This document shows, piece after piece, positions 33,849 through 46,734 of a stretch of 64,000 nucleotides of DNA (within the stretch, counting starts at the first letter, position 1; every line of letters begins with the position of its first letter). The DNA is taken from positions 124,001 to 188,000 of the forward strand of contig NW_026516745.1 in NCBI RefSeq assembly GCF_025766255.1. The letters run 5' to 3'. This DNA is from Zychaea mexicana (taxonomy: Eukaryota > Mucoromycota > Mucoromycetes > Mucorales > Lichtheimiaceae). The notes beneath the pieces were generated by a model that was given only the letters and a program-made list of their open reading frames with translations, was not told the DNA's origin and ran no database searches. The translations under genes and the position numbers were made by a program.

Positions 33849-33989
33849 TAGGAAAGCATCCTTGGATAAAATATTATCAGGTCTTCAGAGTTCAAAGCTC
33901 AGGTAGACCAAGTTCAAGTACCAAAAGGAAAACCTGGTTGTATTTAACTCTAAGGCTCTTGTCGGGCAGGTGTGCAGCAGATGTCGATG

Positions 33990-34695
33990 CACCTGCCCCG
34001 TGGTTGCTCCTGTCAGTACCTTCCCTTTTAGTTGCTCTTGTCAGCACCTGCCCCGTAGTTGCTCCTGTCAGCACCTTCCCTTTTAGTTGCTCCTGTCAGT
34101 ACCTGCCCTATAGTTGCTCCTGTCAGCACCTTCCCTTTTAGTTGCTCCTGTCAGCACCTGCCCCATGGTTGCTCCTGTCAGCACCTTCCCTTTTAGTTGA
34201 TCCTGTCAGCACCTGCCCCGTAGTTGCTCTTGTCAGCACCTTCCCTTTTAGTTGCTCCTGTCAGCACCTGCCCTATGGTTGCTCCTGTCAGCACCTTCCC
34301 TTTTAGTTGCTCCTGTCAGCACCTGCCCCGTAGTTGCTCCTGTCAGTACCTTCCCTTTTAGTTGCTCCTATCAGCACCTGCCCCATAGTTGCTCCTGTCA
34401 GCACCTTCCCTTTTAGTTGCTCCTATCAGCACCTGCCCCGTGGTTGCTCCTGTCAGCACCTGCCCTGTGGTTGCTCCTGTCAGCACCTGCCCTGTGGTTG
34501 CTCCTGTCAGCACCTGCCCCGTAGTTGCTCCTATCAGCACCTGCCCCGTGGTTGCTCCTGTCAGCACCTGCCCTGTGGTTGCTCCTGTCAGCACCTGCCC
34601 TGTGGTTGCTCCTGTCAGCACCTGCCCTGTGGTTGCTCCTGTCAGCACCTGCCCCGTGGTTGCTCCTATCAGCACCTACCCCATGGTTGCTCCTA
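33990..34695 (+). repeat. 27/28 bp minisatellite with higher-order structure
   Basis: About 26 units of GTTGCTCCTGTCAGCACCTG plus a variable tail. The first half alternates a 27 bp type (tail CCCCGTA/CCCCATG) with a 28 bp type (CTTCCCTTTTA), a roughly 55 bp higher-order unit; the second half is homogeneous 27 bp units. 27 is a multiple of 3, so both strands stay open as 9-residue repeats (e.g. VAPVSTCPV), but I see no start, intron or conserved flank that argues for a gene. Confidence 0.92.
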
Positions 34696-35386
34696 GAATC
34701 ATTTTCGGCGTGGCGACCAGGTCGCCACGGCGAAAATGATGACAACTATGATAATGGAAATTTATTACACGTGGCGACCGATGACAACGGAATGACAATG
34801 GGATTTGGCCAATGTAATTGGTGGAAAATAGGCGAATTTACTGGGGAACAGCAAAGCGCGCTCTACTTTTTTTTTTCTCTACTACAAAAAAAAATTACTT
34901 TACTATATTTTTTTTAATGTAAAAGTAAAGACAGTTTCAAAAAAAAAGGTAACATATTTTATGGCGACCTCGCTGAAGAATATTAGGCATTGGGGAGGGA
35001 GGCCGTGTTTTAATTAGTAAATGGAGCAGAATTGTGTTGATGGATTTTGTATCTATAGGAATTGGACTCGCTCCAACGATTACTGTTTGAATCTGGTGTA
35101 AATCTACAAGGAAAAGAGGTAAAGGCTAGCCGTCTTTTTGCTTATGAACATTCTGTACGGCCTTGTGCGTGTTTTTTTGCTACTTGTGTTAATGATTTCC
35201 TGTACATTGTATAGCCACGATGGAGAATGGCGGTACTATTTCATATACAACAACAGAAATAACAGCAATAACCACACAAAGTGACGACGGTCTCATGATT
35301 CACTGATTCAAATAGTATACAATGACAACCAGGCGAACAAGCAGCTTCTTCCGAACACGACAGTCGTAGTTGCATGTCTCTGCAAT
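34693..35386. repeat. Hairpin-led repeat module, copy 1
   Basis: Begins CTAGAATCATTTTCGGCG; positions 34699-34739 are a near-perfect palindrome with about 20 bp arms centred on GACCAGGTC. Body shared with the other copies: GTGGCGACCGATGACAACGG, ATGTAATTGGTGG, CATTGGGGAGGGAGGC, GTAAATCTACAAGGAAAAG, TTTCCTGTACATTGTATAGC, ending GTCTCTGC. It directly abuts the minisatellite. No coding frame. Confidence 0.85.
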
Positions 35387-35890
35387 GGTTTTTGAAAGAG
35401 TGGCAGCAGGAATAGTTGGTGGATATGTAATTGTATTACACTCTACTGGCAAAAATGAAAGTAGCAACCACGCAAACCGACGACGGTCTCACGATCCACT
35501 GATTCGAAGTGTACACAACGACCGCTAATCGAACGTGCAGCGTCTTCTGAACACGACAATTGTTGTAGCATGTCTCTGCGATGGTTTTTGAAAGAGTAAC
35601 AGCAGGAACGGTTGGTGGATATGCGATTGTATTACACTCTACTGGCAAAAATAAAAGTAACAACCATGAAGACGACGACGGTCTCATGATCCACTGATTC
35701 GAATTGTACACAACGACCACTAATAGAACGAGCAGCGTCTATCAAACACGACGATTCATGTCCCATGGCACTGCGATGATTCTGGAAGGAGTAGAGACAG
35801 GAACGGGGATGGATATGCGATTCTATTATACACCAGGCAACAAAAGAAATAAATCAGCACCCACCAAAAAGAACGACGTTTTTTACGATC
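35285..35890. repeat. About 195 bp tandem repeat
   Basis: GACGACGGTCTCA-type landmarks at 35285, 35481, 35676 and a diverged one at about 35872: spacing 196, 195, 196. Each unit carries GATCCACTGATTCGAA and ACACGACGATTGTTGTAGC-like words. It is an amplification of the distal part of the hairpin-led module. Confidence 0.8.
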
Positions 35891-36690
35891 CTCTACTGTT
35901 ATTCTCTGTCTCTTTACCACTATTGTCATCCCCGTCATCATGTCATCATCACCACCAGAATAATCATGGATACCATACTGCCGCAAAAATAAACTTGTCA
36001 TCTGTTGCGTTATATCTACTTGAGCTATGTATGTTCAGCAGGAGTGCTCGGAGAAATAGTGCTTCCAGCGCCATAGGCGTTTTTCATTGGGCAAAAACAG
36101 TGTGATTTCCACAAACTTTTTCAAGTGGCGACCGATGACAACGGAATTTTTTCAAGTGGCGACCCGTGACAATAGAATGACAACGGGATTCGGTCAATGT
36201 AATTGGTGGAAAATGGCGAGCATGACAGCAAAATAGTAGGGGAGCCAGCTCCACTTCTTTTATCATTATTATTTTTTTTACTCTTCAGCACACTTGTTTA
36301 CTGCCGCTTTTTATTCTATACATATTGAAGCAAGGGCGCTTGCAAAAAAAGGTATCTAGCTTAAGGGATGTTTATATGCTAGAAGAGCTGTGGCATTGGG
36401 ATGGCGAATGGTTTAATCTCTTTTACTAGTAGCAATTGCTGAAACTATTAGCCACTTGACGAGGACAGCAACGTACTCTAGTAGCAACAGCAGCACTACA
36501 GCAACAGTCAAAGTTAATTACTATACGAACGACATACTACATTGAAGTATGACTACAGCACACAGACAGCAAAACTGGCACCAGTCTATACAGTACAGGC
36601 CGCTTTTTTTGTATACGCTATACGAGCATGCGAATAAAGAAAGGACAACATCGAATATAAGCGATTAGGTTTCTTCAAGGAGCATCAGCC
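35891..36690. other. Non-coding with a partial module copy
   Basis: 36118-36230 repeats the CAAGTGGCGACCGATGACAA part of the module twice. The rest (CAG/CAA-type words near 36480) shows no gene. Confidence 0.5.
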
Positions 36691-37161
36691 CTAGAATCAT
36701 TTTCGGCGTGGCGACCTGGTCGCCACGGCGAAAATAATGACAACGATGACAACGGAAATTAATTTCAAGTGGCGACCGATGACAACGGAATGACAACGGG
36801 ATTTGGGCAATGTAATTGGTGGAAAATGGCGAATTTACTGAGGAACAGCAAAGGGCGCTCTACTTTTTTCTTTTTCCTTACCACAAAAAAAATACTTTAC
36901 TATATTCTTTTTTTAATGTAATAGCGAAGACGGTTTCAAAAAAAAAGGTAACACATTTTATGGCGACCTCGCTGAAGAACATTTAGGCATTGGGGAGGGA
37001 GGCCGTGTTTTATTTAGTAAATGGAGCAGAATTATGCTGACGGATTTTGTTTCTATAGGAATTGGACTCACTCCAACGATTACTGTTTGAATCTGGTGTA
37101 AATCTACAAGAAAAAGAGGTAAAGGCTAGCCGTCTTTTTGCTCGTGAACGTTCTGTACGGC
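36691..37161. repeat. Hairpin-led module, copy 2 (short)
   Basis: 471 bp, tandem with copy 3; the palindrome (36698-36738) is intact, the distal third is absent. Confidence 0.88.
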
Positions 37162-37851
37162 CTAGAATCATTTTTGGCATAGCGACCTGGTCGCCACGGC
37201 GAAAATGATGACAACGATGACAACGGAAATTTATTTCAAGTGGCGACCGATGACAACGGAATGACAACGGGATTTGGCCAATGTAATTGGTGGAAATGGG
37301 CGAATTTACTGGGGAACAGCAAAGGGCGCTCTACTTTTTTCTATTTCTCTACCACAAAAAAATACTTTACTATATTCTTTTTTTAATGTAATAGCGAAGA
37401 CGGTTTCAAAAAAAAAAGGTAACACATTTTATGGCGACCTCGCTGAAGAACATTTAGGCATTGGGGAGGGAGGCCGTGTTTTAATTAGTAGATGGAGCAG
37501 AATTGTGTTGATTGTTTCTATAGGAATTGGACTCGCTCCAACGATTACTGTTTGATTCTGGTGTAAATCTACAAGGAAAAGAGGTAAAGGCTAGCCGTCT
37601 TTTTGCTCGTGAACGTTCTGTACGGCCTTGTGCGTGTTTTTTTGTTTCTTGTGTTAATGATTTCCTGTACATTGTATAGCCACGATGGAGAATGGCAGTG
37701 CTATTTCATGTACAACAACAAAAATAACAGCAATAACCACACAAAGCGACGACGGTCTCACGATCCACTGATTCAAATAGCATACAACGACAACCAGTCG
37801 AACGAGCAGCTTCTTCCGAACACGACGGTCGTAGTTGCATGTCTCTGCGAT
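37162..37851. repeat. Hairpin-led module, copy 3
   Basis: Full 690 bp version; the left arm of the palindrome has drifted (TTTTTGGCATAGCGACC). Ends GTCTCTGCGAT as copies 1 and 4. Confidence 0.88.
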
Positions 37852-39900
37852 AAATCTATGTCGGACACGTTTAAGCAGGGGAAAGCAAAATGACAATGAC
37901 AAACTCTTTTTGGAAGAGTGACGAAAAGGGAACCGCGGTGACGAAAAGGGAACATAGTAACGGAAAAGGAATGGGTGGGAGAATGACAAGATTGAACAAA
38001 AAGGGAACGCGGAAACGAAAAGGGAACCATGGTTACGAAAAGAAAAACGTAGAAACGAAAAGGGAACGGGGGGAAATGACAAACAATGAACGAAAAGGGA
38101 ATGGGGGGGAAATGACAAGCAGTGAACGAAAATGGAATGGGTGGGAAAATGACAAGACTGAACAAAAAGGGAACGCGGAAACGAAAAGGGAATGCGGAAA
38201 CGAAAAGGGAACACGGAAACGAAAAGGGAACCATGGTAACGAAAAGGGAATGGGTGGGAAAATGACAAGAGTGAACGAAAAGGGAAGAACGTAGCACACG
38301 TAAAAAAGAAAGAACAAGTCGAGCAGAGTGACAGCATGAAAACGAAAAGGGAAACGTAAACAAGAAGAAGCGAAAAGTAAAAGGAGGAGTAATGGAAAAG
38401 GAAGGGCGTAGCAAAAGCAGTAAAGGAAAGAAAGGAAGCATGGGAAAAGGGTTGAAAGGGGTAAAGCCGCGGTTGTCATAGTTACCACCACTGCATGTAT
38501 AGGAAAGCATCTTCTTCCGATGGGCTCGGGGCCCCAGAACGGTATATATACCTGAAGCAAGGGGGTACCGCTGCTGTTTCGCTCTTCTTTTTTTTTCTTT
38601 TCTTCCCTCTTCTTCCTGCTTTACTTTTTACTTTGCCTTTTTTTTTTACCAAAGTTCTTTTGCTACTCACTATTACTCAACATTGCTTCATCTTTCAACG
38701 TCCTTCATTGCCATCTGGTCACGCTTGCTGCATCTCACTTTACGCCACTCGAACATTACGCTTCTTTGTCATCTTCACTTGCTACGGGTGCTCTGTCCTT
38801 GCCGTCAACAGAACGTTGTTTTCTCCTGTCACTACCGTCAATCGTGCTGGCTGCCATCTGTGGTGACGTTATCCTGCTCTTGTATATGGAATCCAGCAAT
38901 GCCGGCACCCATGTTGCTCTGCCTCCTGCAATACATACTCTGTTTTTTTTGGCTGTCGTATACGTTGACTTGCTCCATCTCGCAGTTCTCTTGCCACCGA
39001 AGATTGGGGACGTGTTGGATATTCTACTCATTGTGCAGACGAATTCTTTTCCGTGGGTGTCTTAACTCTGCTGGACGTATTATGGCTCTTCTTGGCGTGC
39101 TTGTTTCCAAGGCTCCTTTGCTTGACGGTCTTATTTTATGGTTTTCCTGTGCTTACCAACGATGCTGTGCATAGATGCTGCTCTGCCGCTCCAAACGGAT
39201 GACCTGTTCTCATAGCGTTCCTGTGTATGCTTAAGCTGTATGCCTTCATCCGCCGTTTTGGATTTATCAAGATCAAGGCTGAGACTGTGTTGTTGCTGTG
39301 GGTCTCTATGGATGAACTAAGCTTTTGTTCGGACACATGCGTTTGCCGAAGTTATGATCCATATGGTAAGTTTTTCTAATTTAAGATCTTCCTTTATATT
39401 AGCTGGTTAGCACTTATGGAATGTTTTATTAAAAAGCAAGAATGATTAATAGGATGAACAAGTGCATGTACACGCGCGATCGTTGACGGCAGGCATTGTG
39501 GGTATTGGTGACGGTAGCAGAGGAATTTGGATGGGCGATTATTTTGTTTGTTTATGGAACAGGTGCAAGACCGTTGATCGTGTAGCCATATCAATATGCT
39601 GTTGGTGTGATAAGGTACTTTACTTTTTGGTGTATATGTATTGCTGGATCAGCTTGAGCCATATTCTAACTTGCGGCAGTGGTTTGTAATGTAGATACTA
39701 CATTTTTGTATCATTGTTACGTGTGAGGATCCAGGTAAGTGGTCAAAAGTGATTGCTGGGCAGGATGTGTTGTGTTGGGCATGCTGATGGTAGATGAGTG
39801 ATGGGGGTATATAATTTCGAGTGCCGGTATTGGTGTGCTGAAGGCAACAGTGTTAGACTAGAAGAATAGAAATTTTGAATAAAGACGATCAATTTTAAAA
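37852..39900 (+). repeat. Repeat unit R, copy 1 (unknown, possibly transcribed)
   Basis: Opens AAATCTATGTCGGACACGTT and continues into GAAACGAAAAGGGAAC minisatellite DNA. Next come a TATA-like GGTATATATACC (about 38538), pyrimidine-rich sequence, hydrophobic frames (e.g. LFFLAVVYVDLLHLAVLLPP, 38766-39065), a GTAAGT signal about 39366 and AATAAA at 39878. It matches 41425-42660 at both ends. It may be a decayed membrane-protein gene or a non-coding element; I cannot tell which. Confidence 0.4.
37915..38300. repeat. GAAAAGGGAA minisatellite
   Basis: More than 15 imperfect units of CGAAAAGGGAAC with 0-25 base spacers. It keeps several frames open (Phe/Ser/Pro-rich on the minus strand), which are artefacts. 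Confidence 0.9.
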
Positions 39901-41424
39901 AAGAAAAAAGCTACTGTCTGAGCGGGTTAGAAGATGTGCTGTGAACGGCAGTTCTTTTGTCGGATTGCTGATACGACGGATTGTGTGAGGGCGCTAGTAG
40001 AAGAAATAAAAACAGAAGGATCTCTTTTTTATAACTTGGCTTGATTATCAGCGTATACATAAGAATATGACGGTGAACCATGATCATGCTGTCTTTGAGT
40101 GACTGTGCTGCTGAAAAAGAACAGCACAGCTCTAAAAATCATGAGTATCACGAACGCTCCCAGCCATCGATCGTACAAGCATCTCTGACAACTCAGCATA
40201 CACTTTTACTGATATCACTGACACCATGTGCTTCTCACGAATGTTTGCATACAACAATTTCTCTGGATGACGATTAGCAGATCTTCACGCCTGCAACGAT
40301 GTAATATATACAGAGTGTTGGCCACGCGTGTTTATCATATCAAAATGAGAAAACTAAGGCGCAGTCGTACCCACAGCACTCGAACACATATAAAACTTTG
40401 ACGCACGAATATACAACACACGTTTTACACAACTCCTCAGTGGTCATTCCAATTGCTGGTCAAAACCGGCGTTTTCTGATATTAACAACGCCATTGCACG
40501 TACATACGAACTCGTATGAATATGTTCTATGCCAGCCGGTGTTTTTTTTCTCTTCTTGTAAAGAAAAGGAGAGGTACACAGCACCATTCAAACAAAGACG
40601 GTATCCAGTACTAATTTTTTGATTATATTGTTGGTGCAACTTGTATAAACATACAAACAAAGATCCCATCACACCGAACAGCAACAGCACCGATCACTTT
40701 GGAATCTATGTCTCACGACCAAAAAAAATACAATCCATCGTCCTGCTCATATCATCTTTGCACAGATTCAGGCTTAGATCCAGCAAACTATCTAGACAAA
40801 AATAATCGGTATGTGATCCTTACATTTCTGCTGGCTATGCTATAGTGATGAAGGAAACGCTATGGAGAAATAAAAAGGCCGGTCTGTGGATTTTTGTGTA
40901 AGAGACACTGGTTGCCCAGTTGAAGAATAAACCTGCAACTAAAAGAGAGCATCAGCATCAATACGTCGTCGTTGAAGCTTGTTATTGTGGAGCTGGATGT
41001 TTGTGAAAAAAAGGAACAGCAGCATTTCCGCTGTATGCAGGTTCATGCTATAGATGCAAATGCTGTTGTTCACGCGATCCGCCTAATCTTACTGCATTGG
41101 CATGAATTCAAGCAGCTACGTTACTGATGAACATAGGACATCGTGGGGCATTAAGACACTCAATAGGCTGAAAAGAAGGGTATTAAGCGCAACGGGTTTA
41201 GGGGCCTGGCAGCGAACGCCAGTGAGCGAGCAGGTTTAGTCGAACGCGCAAGTCCTGGTCCGGGTTTACTAAGGTTCCGGGTTTAGAGTTTCCAATTGAT
41301 GAGCTTGGATGTATATGGACTCTCTTCTTCTTCTCCACCACCTCTTATTTTGGATTGTTTTATTTGTTGGCTATTTTATATACTTCTTGAGTGCTGATGT
41401 ATGTGTACGTGTATTTGAGAGATA
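39901..41424. other. Non-coding
   Basis: AT-rich; only short open frames without motifs. Nothing recognised. Confidence 0.4.
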
Positions 41425-42660
41425 TAAACGTATATCGGACACGATTTAGCAGAGGAAAGTGAAATGACGGTGACCAAGATTTTGTTGTAAAAGACGTGTT
41501 GTCACAAGCACAAACGGGTGGGAAAGGCAGAGGGAACGTGAGGAAACGACAAGGCAAGGCGAAAAGGGGATGGCATCCATGGTCATGAGCACCGTGTTTG
41601 GGTAAAGTCCCTTTCAAGGTGTAGCGCTCCTCAAAGAAAAAATTTTCACAAAAGGTAGCTTCTGCATCTCTTTCGCTCTTTCACTTCTTTTTTCTCTACT
41701 TGTTTTTTATTATGTTCTGCTCGCCGCCATTCCAACACTCGAACTGCTCCATGCCATCTTGCACACGCTCCATCAGAATCCAGCTTTGCCGCATCTCACG
41801 TTTCTTTTGAACAGCACTCGAACGACACTCGTCCTATATTTTTTTTTCACATCTCACCACTCGAACAGCACTCGAATATTACCCATCTCGCACTTTTTCT
41901 TTCAACTTCACTGAACGCCCCTCGATTGAAACGAATCTCTCATTTTGCTGTGCTCTTCTACGTGGCATTCGCTTGACGGCAATGGACGATCCTTGGACCA
42001 AACTCTTTATTCCTGTGTTGTTACTGTTGACTCTGTCCGGCATCTCTCTTGCTTGGCTCTTATCGGATACTTGATAATTCCTACACGTCTCAGCATCGAG
42101 GTGCCTATTGTACGTCACTAAACAGCACATATTGTTTTGCCTCAGTGCTGCCGCTCTTCGTTCTTGATTCCTGTTGTTGTTGTGCTCGCAAAAATGTAAG
42201 TTATTACTTTTTTATAGTGATGCAGCTTGTGAATTGTTTCTAAAAAAAAACCACGATCGAACTTTCAATAGCATAAGCACTTGTATATGCTTGCGACTCT
42301 ACTGACCGGTGTCATGCTGTTTGGCACTAGTGGTAGGCTGACTGTGTTTGATGGTCTTAATATGATTGTTTTGTAGCACGAGTACAAGGTCGTCGTTGAT
42401 TGTCTATCCGTGTAAGATGCTTCTGGTTTTGGAGAAGATACTCTTTTTGCTTGAGCTTGTGCCGTTTATGACAGGAGGAGATAGCATCATATATATATTT
42501 ACGAGGTATTATGCAAGGATGGCTGTTGATGGAGATGGTTCGTATCTGTGTTGGTTCTGTGCGGCATATACGTGGATACATGGCTGTGACGGATGGATGT
42601 GGTGGCCATAGTAGAAACGTTGCTATACTTTGCTTTTTCAATAAAGATCAACGGTTTAGA
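41425..42660 (+). repeat. Repeat unit R, copy 2
   Basis: Starts with GTATATCGGACACGATTTAG, matching 37855-37875 of copy 1. Continues with GGGAAAGG/CGAAAAGGGG words, a leader with repeated CACTCGAAC (shared with 38750), a hydrophobic frame (KLFIPVLLLLTLSGISLAWL near 42000), GTAAGT at 42195 and AATAAAGATCAA at 42639. Diverged; no intact frame. Confidence 0.4.
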
Positions 42661-44530
42661 AGCTAGACTTTACCTAAACTGTCTTTGCGGTTGCGCAAAA
42701 GAAAGTGCTTTGAGAGACACAGTGGACGCGTATGTAATAATACTGAACGGTATTTGGGAGGTGTAAAAAGAGATTGATATCTACGCACGTTGTTGTTCCC
42801 TCAGAGTGTACGATTTACTGCTTGTGAAATAACTCATCCACAAACCACACTGCCGTGTTCTGAATCTTGTCACGAAATCGCAATAAAAAAACAGAAAAGT
42901 GTGTGCTCACGTGTAGGTAGTTGTAGCTGTGTTGTATATCACGGCATTATTTGCAAATATAAGGTGTACGTTGAATCGTTGGTTTGATCGTCACAAAACG
43001 AATGCATAATGTCGAATCTATTGCATCGTCGTAGTCGTCAGGGTTGTTGAAAGAAAAATATCAAGCTGTTGTCAGAGCACGAACAAGGCATACTACAGTG
43101 AGTATGAGAATGGCTGTATCAAGACCGCATTCCTAGTCTTTCGCAAAACAAATACGCCCTTCTTTATTAAAAAAAAGTCTATTGTACTGTGTATGGCCCA
43201 CTGATTAAAATACTTTTCTCTTTTCTCACATGCATATGGGCAATCGGTTACCAGGCACTGCAAGGCAAATAAAATAACAGCCTTTTGTCATCTATTAAGC
43301 CTTCTCTTCCTTGCAGTAAATCCCAACGCCTGTTCCCCCACGTACGTCAAATCCACAGCATACACAAGACTTGTAGTTATTGTCCGTTGCAAAAATTATT
43401 TTTATTATGTACTGATAACAATAGCGATTGAAAAAAAAATGCTTACCTTCTAAGTGATAACCGACCATCAAAGAAAGTTCGTGGCAAAAATAGCAGTGGT
43501 TGTTGAGAAACCCGACTTGTTGCTAATGTGGCGTTGATGTGGACGTGCAGCAATTGTAATTGCTTTTGGCTGTGCTTGGTGGAGAATAAACAAGCATGCT
43601 ATGAGCTCGTTTGCTGGTGTACCGATGAATCAAAGAAAGATGGCGTCACTGCTGCATCACAACAATGTCTCTTGCTTTCCGACCGGGCTGGACATATTCT
43701 GTGAGCGTAGTCAAAGTCGTTTGCGAAAAAAAAAGTGAGCTACATTTATCGTTCAGATTGTCGCCGGAAATGCACGCATCTGTGGTGCAGTTTCTCCGTG
43801 TTTGCTGATTCAAGCAATTTATGACGATGGATGCAACGGGTTGTACACAGCGTTTGCTAAATGATTGTCTGCAATCGTTTCTGTATAAATTCGCGTGCTG
43901 TGAACACGAGTGTTGCGTAAGCTTGGTCGTTTTGATATGGATATGTTGTAGTTGCTGCAAGGCGGTCAGTTCTAAAACATTTGTTGTAGAAGCGTTACCC
44001 AGAAACAATCAAGACAGCCAGATGTGTGAGAAGCTGACGATTCCAGTGGTGCCAGTAGAAAAGTGCGTGAGTTTGCGAGAAGGTGTGTACGCTCTTTATA
44101 CAATATTGTTCTGTGCTTGGTTTGGTTTATTTTAAAAAAGAGAAAATTTGCTTCCATCAACACAGTCCCTTTTCCTGAGGAATATCTTTGGCGTGGCGAC
44201 GACAGTGAGAGATTCTTTTGTCAACTAGTCGCAAAAGCCAATGCCAATCGCCAAGAACAGCAACATTATACACAAAAAACGCCATTCAATAAACCCACAA
44301 CATTGTCCATCACTTGCTTTGAGAGATAAAAGAGAACGGTCAGTGTGAATTAACTTGACGATTTAAGCGCGATCAGAAAAACTACAGTACAAAGGCGACA
44401 TAGCGTGCACTAGCCTGTATAGACCGGTTTTTCAACATACTTGGATACAAAAGTGGAACGAGATGGCGACATCGTTTCCATATCATTCGCTTTTTTTATC
44501 TACGATCAATAACCTTGGTAGTATTTTGGT
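42661..44530. other. Non-coding
   Basis: No gene recognised; short frames around 43646-44330 lack motifs and overlap on both strands. Confidence 0.4.
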
Positions 44531-44549
44531 TTTTACCTGAACATAACTG

Positions 44550-45730
44550 GTGTATTGCTATAATCATAATATTCTGCGCACGACGATATCTCACCATTTA
44601 CTGATGCGAAATGCAATCCATTTGAACGAGCAGCATTATTATGAGCGTGTGGATATGACAGAACTGGCTTCGTGTTTGTGGCAATTTCTTTGGAGGAGCA
44701 ACAACCGTGAATGGATCATGCGTATACTAGTGCTTTATATATCTTTATATATTACCATCAACTCCAACGAATCGAGCATGACGATACCTCACCATCCACT
44801 GCTGCGAATCACAATCCGTTTGAACGAGCAGCATTATCATGACCGTGAGGATATGACGATACCGGTTTCATGTCTGTGGCAATTTTTTTTGGAAGAGCAA
44901 CAGCTATGGACGGACCATGTGTATTATAGTGTGTCATATATAACCATCAACTGCAACGATTCGCGCACAACGATATCTCACCATCCACGGATGCGAATTG
45001 CAATCTGTTTGAACGAGCAGCATTACCATGAGCGTGAGGATGTGACAATATTGGATTCATGTCTGTGGCATTTATTGTAGAGGAGCAACAGCCGTGAACG
45101 GACTATGTGTATACTAGTGCTTTATATATAACCATCAACTCCAACGAATCGAGCACGACGATATCTCACCATCCACTGATACGAATTGCAATCCGTTTGA
45201 ACGAGCAGTATTATCGTGAGCATGTGGATATGAGGAAATTTGCATCGTGTATGTGGCATTTTTTTTTGGAGGAGCAACAGCTGTGAACGGAGCATGTGTA
45301 TTATAATGCGTCATATATAACCATCAACAGCAACAATTTGTGCACGACGATATCTCAGCATCCACCAATGCGAATTATGAACCGTTTGAATGAGCAGCAT
45401 TATTATGAGCGTGAGGATGTGACAAAACCGGTTTCATTTTTGTGGTATTTTTTATAGAGGAGCAACAGCTGTGAACGGAGCTGTTATGATAGTGCGTCGA
45501 TATCACGAGCAACTACAACAATTTGTGCATGACGATATCTTGCTATCACTGATGCAAATCGCAATCCGTTTGAACGAGCAGCATTATCATGAGCGTGAGG
45601 ATGTGACAAAACCGGTTTCATGTCTGTGACATTTTTTTGGAGGAGCAACAGCCGTGAATGCACCATATATGTTATGTTGGATCACATATAAACAGCAAAT
45701 TGCTAGATTACACCAATCGACGCACAACAA
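44550..45730. repeat. About 189 bp tandem repeat
   Basis: CGATATCTCACCATCCA-type landmarks at 44584, 44782, 44971, 45159, 45348, 45533 and about 45727: spacing 198, 189, 188, 189, 185, 194. Each unit has ATCCGTTTGAACGAGCAGCA, ATGAGCGTGAGGATATGAC and GGAGGAGCAACAGC. Distantly similar to the 195 bp array (CACGATCCACTGATTCGAA against CACCATCCACTGATGCGAA). Confidence 0.88.
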
Positions 45731-46734
45731 TACTACACCATCTACTAGCACGTCAACATGTCAACACGGCAATACAATTGCGATATTTTGAAGAACAGAA
45801 AGAGGAATTATCTTGTAGGGTCAATGTTGCATTATTTTGGCGGGTTTGAAAGAAGATAGTGTCAGTATTTGGATAGAATAAAGGCTAATAGAGATAAAGC
45901 ATCGTTGTGTGTATAATACCTCATTCGTAAAGCTATGAGGATCATTTACGGCATACCTAAGTAGAGTTTTGTATGGTTGCTTGTAGTTCCCAGACGAACG
46001 ATTCTTCTAACATTATAATTGTGTTCCTATGGTGAACCACATTAATACACTGCTTAAGATATCAACAATAAGATATTCGTTTAAACATTATAGCACACAC
46101 ATATGAACACTACGGCATTTTGGCTAAACACTATTGAATAAAATCTCTCACTCAGATGATCCACCTTACGTGAACAGGACAATGAACCTATCAACAGGTA
46201 CCTCGGCCATTACATCAGCTAACACCGGTTTCAAAGATGTGCCCGATTAACATAGCGACTTTAATAGAAGTTCTGATACGTCCTTGATCCATCCTCTATC
46301 ACATAGTTTATCCATTAGTCGGATGAATTGATATCGCCGTCTTAATAGCTAGAATATAAAAGAGCTTTATCTTTTGTTGGAATAAAACATCATCTCAAAG
46401 ATACTTAATCTTGTCCATTATTATTTTTATTAAAGCTCTATCATCACAGTTCCATTGGAGAAAAACTTTGAAAGTTGGTTAAAAAATGGAACAGTTTTAA
46501 AGGCGGCACCAATAATTGCTTTTGACTTTATAGCTGCATGCCTTAGTATTTCATAGCTGTTATAAACTACAAAAGAATGTACGATGCTTTTCTGCAATGG
46601 CATAAAGAATATGCTTGGCAGTTAAGATGGAAGCTGATTTTGGCATTACTGGTTTATATGATTTATCCTACATATTAGGGATCCGCACGGTTCGGTTCGG
46701 TTCGGTTCTATAGAGTTGCCACGGCAATTACTTA
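45731..46734. other. Non-coding
   Basis: AT-rich, no gene. Ends with three GGTTCG copies (46687-46707). Confidence 0.4.

Noticed and set aside
34699..34739. Palindrome as a rho-independent terminator or CRISPR-like repeat
   Set aside because: Eukaryotic context, only four dispersed copies, no spacer arrangement and no T-tract following.
33990..34920. Several open frames of 105-130 codons on both strands
   Set aside because: They are translations of a 27 bp repeat, open because the period is a multiple of three.
37654..38560. Long Phe/Ser/Pro-rich minus-strand frames (up to 245 codons) and a Lys/Glu-rich plus-strand frame
   Set aside because: They follow the GAAAAGGGAA minisatellite in several frames at once; no start context, introns or conserved part.
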